From the IMG/VR virus record IMGVR_UViG_3300035195_000696, positions 1-57,876 of that record: 57,876 nucleotides of DNA. One strand, written 5' to 3'. The position numbers and the translations under genes are program-made. The notes beneath the pieces are model-generated. The model did no database searches, was not told the origin of the DNA, and saw nothing but the letters and a program-made list of their open reading frames with translations. The DNA is from a virus. The number at the start of each line of letters is the position of its first letter. Within the stretch, counting starts at the first letter, position 1. Positions 31,313 to 37,610 of this stretch are shown one piece after another.

Positions 31313-31343
31313 GCCGGTGAAGTTCGCTTCACTGGCTTTTTTT
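31313..31343 (+). terminator. strong intrinsic terminator
   Basis: GCCGGTGAAG / CTTCACTGGC (31313-31322 and 31327-31336) form a 10-bp stem with one G-T pair around a TTCG tetraloop, followed by seven T residues (31337-31343). It follows the 200-aa gene by about 40 bases. Confidence 0.92.
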
Positions 31344-31381
31344 GAATAGTTTTCTTTATTTTTACAAACGAGGCGAACAAT

Positions 31382-31705
31382 ATGGAAGTAACAAATTTTT
31401 GGGCTCATGTAGCATCAACATCACTAGGCATAATTATCACTCTTCTTGGTTTCTGGGCGACCTTTATTCGTCATATGGTTACTAAGCAAGAAGTGGCTAA
31501 TATTATAGAAAATCAAAGTCAGTACACTAGAGATAGATCACTGATTATGCAAAGACTAGAAGAAAACAAAGATATGCAAGAGCAGTTCTCTAAAGCACTT
31601 TGGAGAAATGCAGAAGTTATGAATGAATTAAAAATTCAGATAGCAACTCTCGGAAACACTTTGACTAATCTAGAGGAAAGAATAGATCACTTACCTAAAC
31701 AATAA
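31382..31705 (+). CDS. 107-aa membrane protein with coiled coil
   Basis: Starts behind GAGGCG. One transmembrane helix near the N-terminus (STSLGIIITLLGFWATFI) is followed by about 70 residues of coiled coil (MQRLEENKDMQEQF, LGNTLTNLEERIDHL). The layout resembles spanins and small membrane-tethered phage proteins. First gene of a membrane-protein cluster that includes a holin-like protein. Confidence 0.65.
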   Translation: MEVTNFWAHVASTSLGIIITLLGFWATFIRHMVTKQEVANIIENQSQYTRDRSLIMQRLEENKDMQEQFSKALWRNAEVMNELKIQIATLGNTLTNLEERIDHLPKQ

Positions 31706-31718
31706 ATGAGGTTTTACA

Positions 31719-32063
31719 ATGGCAGTCATTCACCCAGCAATATCAGGCAATCCAGTACTCAATGGTTGTGGAGCCATGAGTACAAAAGTCACAGGCTACA
31801 CAAGTTATTATTGTGGAGGTTGCAACTACCACCCTGAATTAGACTTAGCCGACTGTTGCTGCAATCCTTATGGCAGAACTTTAGACAATCCTAATGCAGA
31901 AGTTATTTCACCTACTGGTGGTAGCGGAGTATTTGATGAAACATTAGGCAATCGTTTTGATAACTGCGAACCATGTAATGGTGGTGGTGGCGGTGGTTCT
32001 TCAGAAGGTTACTTAGTTGATGGAGGGTTTTCGGACACTATTCCCGGCACACCAATTCCTTAA
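31719..32063 (+). CDS. Cys/Gly-rich 114-aa protein
   Basis: Starts behind GAGG. It contains YYCGGCNYHP, DCCCNPYGR and NCEPCNGGGGGGSS, nine cysteines in total, and a Gly/Ser/Pro-rich tail. No signal peptide is seen, yet the composition is that of an extracellular or virion-exposed protein with disulphides or bound zinc. Cysteine-rich segments recur in the 696-aa protein at 37597, so both may lie in the same virion appendage. No family recognised. Confidence 0.6.
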   Translation: MAVIHPAISGNPVLNGCGAMSTKVTGYTSYYCGGCNYHPELDLADCCCNPYGRTLDNPNAEVISPTGGSGVFDETLGNRFDNCEPCNGGGGGGSSEGYLVDGGFSDTIPGTPIP

Positions 32064-32086
32064 TCCAAACTTCTTGGAGAATAACA

Positions 32087-32143
32087 ATGGGCGTTTATCC
32101 TACTAAAATAGCCGTTTTTATAAGATTTTGTGCTATCTTATAA
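32087..32143 (+). CDS. possible 18-aa leader-like peptide
   Basis: ATG 32087 with TTGGAGAA upstream encodes MGVYPTKIAVFIRFCAIL then stop. The last codons overlap a hairpin (ATAAGAT/ATCTTAT, about 32122-32144). It could be a leader peptide controlling the holin-like gene at 32176, or a tiny membrane peptide. Confidence 0.35.
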   Translation: MGVYPTKIAVFIRFCAIL

Positions 32144-32175
32144 CTTTAAGGTGTAAATAATAGATAGGTGACATT

Positions 32176-32556
32176 ATGCAAAAACCCGGATATAAAACAA
32201 GTGAATTTTGGTTCTGTTTAGTCAGTTTCATTTTTAGTGGATTATTCTTATTAGGGATAATAGGAGATATTGATCAGAAAGAAGAATTAACCAGTGTCGT
32301 CACCCACGCAGTTGAATCTATCATACTTATAGCCGGACAATTTGGAATTTTATCAAGATATTTAAAGACAAGAACTCCTGAGCCTGTAGCGGAGCCTACA
32401 CCTCCAGAACCATTGAATGAACCAGAACCTGAACAACAACCCATAAAGGAAAATACCAATGAGCGAAGCAACGAAAGATCAGATAGGCGTAGAGTTCGAC
32501 AAGGTAAAAGAGGACGTACTCGCAAGCCTCGGAGAAGTAAAAAGATTAGCAATTAA
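32176..32556 (+). CDS. holin-like membrane protein with overprinted basic tail
   Basis: 126 aa. Two transmembrane helices (FWFCLVSFIFSGLFLLGIIG and an amphipathic SVVTHAVESIILIAGQFGIL) with a short polar loop between them, then a Pro/Glu linker (PEPVAEPTPPEPLNEPEPE) and a very basic end (DRRRVRQGKRGRTRKPRRSK). The helix-loop-helix plus charged tail fits phage holins, which hold lysis timing. The last 98 bases overlap the next gene in another frame, so the basic tail is overprinted. Holin is an inference from topology and context. Confidence 0.6.
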   Translation: MQKPGYKTSEFWFCLVSFIFSGLFLLGIIGDIDQKEELTSVVTHAVESIILIAGQFGILSRYLKTRTPEPVAEPTPPEPLNEPEPEQQPIKENTNERSNERSDRRRVRQGKRGRTRKPRRSKKISN

Positions 32557-32893
32557 AGAAGCATGGAAAGTCATGCAGGTTGTTATCGGTGAGTTAGTAA
32601 TGTTAATCGAAAAAATAGGAACAGACTTGTCTAGTACAGAAAAGAAAGAACTGGCTATGAATCTTCTATCAGGATTTTATGATAGTGTTTTCAAGGTTGT
32701 TGATCTTCCTTTTATTCCTAACGTGTTTGAACCATTGTTTCATTCTTACGTCAAAAAGTTTGTCATGGGTCTTGCCAGTGCTGGTATTGATGCCATTGTA
32801 ACTACATTCAGAGAAATCGGAGTCTTCCTAAAAAATAAAGTAGACTCAAACCCATACAGTCCCGAAACACTAGAAGTATCATACGTTAAATAA
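32459..32893 (+). CDS. 144-aa helical protein
   Basis: ATG 32459 has AAAGGA upstream and lies deep inside the holin-like gene, one frame shifted. Almost entirely helical and amphipathic (VLASLGEVKRLAIKEAWKVM, FVMGLASAGIDAIVTTFREI). No clear transmembrane span. It may associate with the membrane or with the holin. No family recognised. Confidence 0.6.
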   Translation: MSEATKDQIGVEFDKVKEDVLASLGEVKRLAIKEAWKVMQVVIGELVMLIEKIGTDLSSTEKKELAMNLLSGFYDSVFKVVDLPFIPNVFEPLFHSYVKKFVMGLASAGIDAIVTTFREIGVFLKNKVDSNPYSPETLEVSYVK

Positions 32894-32907
32894 GAGAGGC
32901 GGTCACA

Positions 32908-33324
32908 ATGGATTACACTCAAACATTCAATGAGTTCAGCGGTAGCGTAGGGCCAACAGACTTGGCTTTATACGCAGGAATAGGTATTGTCCTTTGGGTT
33001 TTATTTAAAGACAAACTTAGTCCAGTACAGAAACTTGTTTTACAATTTGTAGATCAGGTTAAGAAGTTGCTTGGTAAAGTAGGAGACAAGACTGTAGTAG
33101 TCAAACCTCTTCCAAGTCGTGACAAAGTATCAAGGAATGAAGAAGACATTTTCTTTGATCTAGTCGTATCTTGGAAACAAACAAGAGACTTAGCAGTTCA
33201 AAGCGGTTGTGATAAAGCCGTAGAAGTTGCGGATCAAATGTTTCCTTACCTAAGTCCTACGATATGCGAAGAAGAACCTACGGTTACTCCCGCTAAACAA
33301 CCATCAGTTTCATCATTACATTAG
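32908..33324 (+). CDS. 138-aa single-span membrane protein
   Basis: Starts behind GAGAGGCGG. A transmembrane helix (TDLALYAGIGIVLWVLF) lies at residues 17-33; the rest is basic then acidic and proline-rich (EEEPTVTPAKQPSVSS). Member of the 31382-33837 membrane cluster; no family recognised. Confidence 0.6.
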   Translation: MDYTQTFNEFSGSVGPTDLALYAGIGIVLWVLFKDKLSPVQKLVLQFVDQVKKLLGKVGDKTVVVKPLPSRDKVSRNEEDIFFDLVVSWKQTRDLAVQSGCDKAVEVADQMFPYLSPTICEEEPTVTPAKQPSVSSLH

Positions 33325-33333
33325 GAGAATACA

Positions 33334-33837
33334 ATGAAAGAAAAAGTTGCACTAGCAATAGGAGCCATATTAATTTTATTCGGACTCTTTCAGCCTGATC
33401 TTGGTAGTTTAATTCCTAACATAGTAAGACCGGATATAGTAGTTACTGTACCAACGGTTGATGCACCAGAAGACGAAGTGCTTCTTGAAAAAGGTACTGT
33501 TATTGTAGATTTGTTGCGTGAGTCAAATGCTTCTGGTAAAAGAGAAGACTGTCTCAAACTTTCTTCTTTATACAAAGACATGGGAGTTCTTATTAGCTTA
33601 GACGGTAAAGAAGGAGTCATTAAAGATACTGCTAGTATCAGAGAGGCTAATGTCCTTGCAGGCAAAATGCTTAAACTTGATATTGACGGCAAGTACGATG
33701 GTCTTGCAGAAGCTGCCGGTGATCTTGTTGCGTCAAGCATAGGCAAAGATGCAGTAGTACTGAATGATGAACTCAGAGCCAAAAGTGTCGAAGCCTTCAA
33801 TGCATTGTCATGGGCTTTTTATGAAGGGAGCAAGTAA
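33334..33837 (+). CDS. 167-aa membrane-anchored protein
   Basis: Starts behind TAGGAGAA. A signal-anchor (KVALAIGAILILFGLFQP) is followed by about 140 soluble residues with GTVIVDLLRESNASGKREDC and a helical end. The soluble part probably faces the periplasm. The stop overlaps the papain-like start by one base, suggesting close partnership. Confidence 0.6.
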   Translation: MKEKVALAIGAILILFGLFQPDLGSLIPNIVRPDIVVTVPTVDAPEDEVLLEKGTVIVDLLRESNASGKREDCLKLSSLYKDMGVLISLDGKEGVIKDTASIREANVLAGKMLKLDIDGKYDGLAEAAGDLVASSIGKDAVVLNDELRAKSVEAFNALSWAFYEGSK

Positions 33838-34763
33838 TGCCAAGGTTAACTCCTGATGATCTTTATAGATTGTATCGTGAAGGTATGCCCGGAACACTTT
33901 GGGAGAATCATGTGTTTGAAGAACTTATAGAAAGTTCTAAGTATGCATATTTTAAAGATGGTGCAAAAAAAATTAAGAATAGTGGGAAAGGGAAGTTATC
34001 TACTCCGTTTCGTTCTGCTCTAAGTTTTGATAAGAACTGCTATATCGAAAGGCAAACCACTGGAGATTGTGTCTCACATTCTACTAGGAATGCTGTTGAT
34101 GTAACCAGAGCAGTTGAAATGCATGTAGAAGGAGAACCTGAAAGCTGGATTGCCAGAGGGGCCACAGAAGCAATCTATGGTTGTAGAGGTCATGGTGGAC
34201 AAGGTATGAGTTGTAGTCGTGCTGCAACATTTGTCAGTCAAAGCGGTGGCGTTCTTGTTCGTAAAAACTATCCCGGTGTTGCTGACTTCAGTAAATACAA
34301 TGGAAGCATGGGAGCAAGATGGGGAAGTAGAGGACTTCCAGACAAAGTAACTGATGAAGCAGAAAAACATAAAATTAAAACAGTCTCACTTGTTAGGACT
34401 GTGGAAGAAGCAAGAGACGCACTAGCCAATGGATATGGTTTAAGTGTGTGTAGTGGCTATGGATTTTCTAACAAAAGAGATAGCAAGGGATTCGCCCGAA
34501 AAAGTGGGGGCTGGAATCACGCAATGGCATGGACGGCCTGCGACGACACAGGCAACGAGCCAGCATTTCTTGTACAAAACAGTTGGGGGAAATTTAATAG
34601 TGGAGGACATCCTGAATGGGGTCCGATACCAGATGGATCATTCCTAATACATGCTGACATCGCAGCAGGAATGCTTAGAGGAAATGGTGCTTATGCTTTC
34701 AGTTCCTTCAATGGCTTTCCACCACAAGAGTTACCAGATTACGGTTTTGATACTTATCTATAA
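33837..34763 (+). CDS. papain-like cysteine protease (C1 family)
   Basis: 308 aa. The catalytic set is complete: ERQTTGDCVSHSTRNA with Cys78 (and the oxyanion Gln73), GGWNHAMAWTACDD with His228 and FLVQNSWGKFNSGGHPEWGP with Asn248. No signal peptide; about 60 residues precede the core. It directly follows a membrane-anchored gene and precedes a tail-fibre-like gene, so it could be a virion-borne or lysis protease. A paralogue without these residues lies at 37597. The family call is firm. Confidence 0.88.
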   Translation: MPRLTPDDLYRLYREGMPGTLWENHVFEELIESSKYAYFKDGAKKIKNSGKGKLSTPFRSALSFDKNCYIERQTTGDCVSHSTRNAVDVTRAVEMHVEGEPESWIARGATEAIYGCRGHGGQGMSCSRAATFVSQSGGVLVRKNYPGVADFSKYNGSMGARWGSRGLPDKVTDEAEKHKIKTVSLVRTVEEARDALANGYGLSVCSGYGFSNKRDSKGFARKSGGWNHAMAWTACDDTGNEPAFLVQNSWGKFNSGGHPEWGPIPDGSFLIHADIAAGMLRGNGAYAFSSFNGFPPQELPDYGFDTYL

Positions 34764-34774
34764 AGGGATAAACT

Positions 34775-35521
34775 ATGGCAGATGCAAAAATTACACAGTT
34801 ACCTGAAGCAGCTACTATAGCTACAGATGACTTACTTTGCGTAGTAACAGGAGTGGATATCACTCCAGAGACTATGAAGGTTGATGTGAATCGTTTTGTT
34901 TCACAGTCAGTCAAACCAAGTAATCTACTGATACAAGGAGATGGAGTAACCTTAACAACTAATGCCGCACCAGATGCAGATAGTCCTGAGACAGTCACTA
35001 TATCTGCTGCTACAGACACTATTGGTCAAGACATATTCCCTATTAGGGTTGCTACACAAAACTATTCACTTGCACAGAATACAATACTAAAGCCTTTAGA
35101 ACTATCACAGACTATTGCTGATGGTACTCAATATATGGTTAGTACTCATTTTGTTTTTAATATAGGCAACGGCTTTACTAGTACTAACCCTTCTGCTATA
35201 AGTGGAGGACTTGATAGTGACCAATTTATTACAAGAGGTAACTGGGTACACTACCAATGCGTATCTTTAGATCAGCTAGAGTTACATCAAGACGCATCAG
35301 AACAGATAGCTAATACCGGTACATGGATCGATTTCGGAAGTGACCCATCAGTATTGAGTTCGCCATGTACGATTACCTCAGAGCAAAAGTTCTATGTAAA
35401 GAATGATTCTGGTGGAGACTTAACCCTACAATTAGAAATAGCTACAAATCACAGTTTTGTAGGCAACGATAGTATCGCTCTCTTAACAGGCAGTTCCGTA
35501 ACTTATACAAAGGTGACCTAA
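34775..35521 (+). CDS. tail-fibre/appendage-type protein
   Basis: 248 aa. The N-terminus MADAKITQLPEAATIATDDL is the widespread phage signature (KIxxLPxAxxxxxxDL) found at the start of fibre and appendage proteins. The rest is beta-rich with Ser/Thr/Asn repeats and no obvious enzyme. It is likely a virion surface protein contacting the host. Confidence 0.72.
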   Translation: MADAKITQLPEAATIATDDLLCVVTGVDITPETMKVDVNRFVSQSVKPSNLLIQGDGVTLTTNAAPDADSPETVTISAATDTIGQDIFPIRVATQNYSLAQNTILKPLELSQTIADGTQYMVSTHFVFNIGNGFTSTNPSAISGGLDSDQFITRGNWVHYQCVSLDQLELHQDASEQIANTGTWIDFGSDPSVLSSPCTITSEQKFYVKNDSGGDLTLQLEIATNHSFVGNDSIALLTGSSVTYTKVT

Positions 35522-35682
35522 TGAGTATCATAGATAAAATTGCTATGAATAGATTAATTAAAATTATTGGAGACTTTATATTGGCTTTACTAAAAATGTT
35601 TCAGCCTAATGACACCATAACGAAGCCTGAGAAAAAAAGACCAATTATAGATAAACTAAAAAATATTTTTAAAAAAGAATAA
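35521..35682 (+). CDS. 53-aa small basic protein
   Basis: TAATG overlap with the fibre-like gene. MSIIDKIAMNRLIKIIGDFI is an amphipathic or membrane-skimming helix, followed by a lysine-rich end (DKLKNIFKKE). The stop lies inside the 5' arm of the RNA structure at 35678. No family recognised. Confidence 0.55.
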   Translation: MSIIDKIAMNRLIKIIGDFILALLKMFQPNDTITKPEKKRPIIDKLKNIFKKE

Positions 35683-35787
35683 CGTCACTAAACAGTCTGG
35701 TTCACAAATAATTTGTCCTTATATTAAGGTGGATCATACCTCCCGACATTATCAAAACTGATACAAAGTTCAGGGAGTGGCGTTATT
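35678..35787 (+). ncRNA. candidate structured RNA closed by a 12-bp helix
   Basis: AATAACGTCACT (35678-35689) pairs with AGTGGCGTTATT (35776-35787): 12 bp with one G-T. Within it are ACAAAT/ATTTGT, CCTTA/TAAGG (loop TAT) and CTGA/TCAG hairpins, a multibranch junction. CTCCC (35740s) can instead pair with GGGAG (35773-35777), which competes with the outer helix: two mutually exclusive folds. The T-rich end (TTATTTTATTT) is terminator-like. It lies before the gene at 35817 and could be a small RNA or a switch. Pairing is seen; function is inferred. Confidence 0.5.
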
Positions 35788-35816
35788 TTATTTAACAAGA
35801 AAGATAGGATGAACAA

Positions 35817-36050
35817 ATGAGTAGAGTTATTTTATGCGGTGTACTTGCTACTGTGGTTGCAGTATCTACACTACCCAAATACAGCACAACTGCGGTTACT
35901 ACATTAGTTGGAGCCGTAATAAAGTCTTCTCAGTCAATAGAGATAACTGAAAAATATAAAAGAAAAGATTGTCCTGTTTGTGAGGGCAAAGGCTGGTACT
36001 GGAGTGGTGATGGAATTGCAAAAATTAACTGTCAGTATTGTGAACCTTAA
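35817..36050 (+). CDS. membrane-anchored protein with DnaJ-type zinc motif
   Basis: 77 aa behind GATAGGATG. An N-terminal hydrophobic stretch (VILCGVLATVVAVSTL) acts as signal or anchor; the C-terminus has CPVCEGKGWYWSGDGIAK and CQYC, the CxxCxGxG...CxxC pattern of DnaJ-like zinc centres. Function unknown. Confidence 0.65.
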   Translation: MSRVILCGVLATVVAVSTLPKYSTTAVTTLVGAVIKSSQSIEITEKYKRKDCPVCEGKGWYWSGDGIAKINCQYCEP

Positions 36051-36069
36051 ACCCAGCGTAGAGAACATC

Positions 36070-36453
36070 ATGGAAAATCAAGAAAAACTTAAAGAGATTG
36101 CTGCCCGTGTTTTAGAAAAGGCAAACTACCAATCTGATGATAATGTAGAGTCTGATGAACATGGTAGCGTAATAGCTGTAATAATGGTTATTAGTGTGAT
36201 GCTTACTCTTATTAGAATTATACAAGAGTGCAATAAAAATAAAGATAAAATGTTTTATGCCAATCGTGTCAGAAACTTTAGCGTAAGACGAGGTTGGTTT
36301 ACAAAGATGAAAATTAAACGAGTACTAAGGAGAGAACTCAAACCTGAAGATTATAAAAAAAATTCAGCCTCTCTAGTTAATGCTATATTGGATGAAGCAG
36401 CAACTATGAAAGAGGAAGACCTTATTGCTTTACTGGAGGCCTCAAATGTTTAG
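36070..36453 (+). CDS. 127-aa membrane protein
   Basis: ATG 36070 is taken; a frame from 35980 would overlap the preceding gene by 71 bases. One transmembrane helix (SVIAVIMVISVMLTLIRII) separates an acidic N-terminus from a basic cytoplasmic-type domain (VRRGWFTKMKIKRVLRREL) and a helical end. No family recognised. Confidence 0.55.
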   Translation: MENQEKLKEIAARVLEKANYQSDDNVESDEHGSVIAVIMVISVMLTLIRIIQECNKNKDKMFYANRVRNFSVRRGWFTKMKIKRVLRRELKPEDYKKNSASLVNAILDEAATMKEEDLIALLEASNV

Positions 36454-36694
36454 TTTATTTATATGGGCGGTATATGGTATTTTTGTAGGATCAATAGCTA
36501 AAACTATAGTTCCCGGCGAAGAAAACTTTGGTTTCATTAAGACTGTAGCTTTAGGAGTCATAGGATCATATATGGGAGGGGCAGGATTATATATGCTAGG
36601 GTCATATTCTGCAATAGAACCAGCAGGTATTTTTGCTGGCGTAGCAGGCAGTGTACTAGCGTTAGTACTGTACAATAAATTAAATGAGAAATAA
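36446..36694 (+). CDS. GlsB/YeaQ/YmgE-family membrane protein
   Basis: 82 aa; ATG 36446 behind CTGGAGG. Three hydrophobic helices with the family glycine pattern: IWAVYGIFVGSIAKTIVPGE, VALGVIGSYMGGAGLYML, and IFAGVAGSVLALVLY. These small inner-membrane proteins are linked to stress responses in bacteria; in phages the role is unknown. Like the PspC-like protein at 3233, it hints at control of envelope stress. Confidence 0.78.
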   Translation: MFSLFIWAVYGIFVGSIAKTIVPGEENFGFIKTVALGVIGSYMGGAGLYMLGSYSAIEPAGIFAGVAGSVLALVLYNKLNEK

Positions 36695-37610
36695 AACAGC
36701 AGTATTCTTACATTTATACCACCAAGATCAAGCAAAGTATTTTTACGACTATCTTTTCCCAATTAAAGATATGGTAGATTTATATATCACACTCCCCGAC
36801 TCAGTAGACACTGCTGTTGCAGTCAGTATGTTCAGTGACCTGAATACTAAGATTGACTATGTAGATAATGTTGGTGGAGATATATTGCCATTTCTAAGAA
36901 CTTTAGTAAAATATGGATCACATTATAAGTATTTTTTTAAAATACATAGTAAAAAAAGCCTACTCCATAGATTCTGTAACTGGAAAGAAATATTAGTATA
37001 TGAACTATTAGGTAGTCCAAAAATACTAAAACAAAACTGCCTATTGTTGGATAATACTTTTATAGATAGTATAGGTCCGCTTTCCATGCTGATGAACCAC
37101 GATAGATGCCACAAGCCCTATATCCACTTTCTTATGGATGAATTAGGCATACCTTTCGATAATTATAGTCATTTTGTTGGAGGTACTATGTTCGCAGGCT
37201 GTTCTGAAACATATTTAAAATATTTCAATAAAGAGGTTGTAGATTATATAGAAGGGCTTATGATAGATAATAAGGAACTTGGTCGTACAGTAAAAGATCA
37301 GGATGTTAAGGGTCTTTGTGTAGCAACTTATATTCATGCCTTAGAAAGAATTTTTGGCTATTTAGGAAACCTTTATCCTATAACTATGTCCACTATTACC
37401 GTGAACGGAATCAACTCCCCTAAACAAATAGTGATCACTAAAAATAATGAAGTCTATTGCCATAACGACAATTCAATTTGTGGTAATATAGTAGAAGAAG
37501 ATTTGGATAACCTGACTATCATATGGAAACATAAAAGACCTAGAAGAAAAGAGATATACAAAAAGATTTCTGAGAACACAATAACGAAGGTTACGAATGA
37601 CTCCAGATGA
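36684..37610 (+). CDS. rhamnan-synthesis-F-like glycosyltransferase
   Basis: 308 aa. AVFLHLYHQDQAKYFYDYL, DLYITLPDS, NVGGDILPFLRTLVKYGSHY and FFKIHSKKSLLH follow the RgpF pattern (HLYY...T...NxGxDixPFL...KxHxKKS). A later HFVGGTMFAGCSETYLKYF fits the acceptor half. RgpF proteins build rhamnose-containing polysaccharides. It sits between structural genes, suggesting virion glycosylation or surface remodelling. Confidence 0.75.
   Translation: MRNKTAVFLHLYHQDQAKYFYDYLFPIKDMVDLYITLPDSVDTAVAVSMFSDLNTKIDYVDNVGGDILPFLRTLVKYGSHYKYFFKIHSKKSLLHRFCNWKEILVYELLGSPKILKQNCLLLDNTFIDSIGPLSMLMNHDRCHKPYIHFLMDELGIPFDNYSHFVGGTMFAGCSETYLKYFNKEVVDYIEGLMIDNKELGRTVKDQDVKGLCVATYIHALERIFGYLGNLYPITMSTITVNGINSPKQIVITKNNEVYCHNDNSICGNIVEEDLDNLTIIWKHKRPRRKEIYKKISENTITKVTNDSR

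Noticed and set aside
33390-33800. 136-aa open frame on the minus strand
   Set aside because: Fully antisense to the membrane-anchored gene at 33334, low-complexity Ser/Leu-rich, no ribosome site; a shadow frame.
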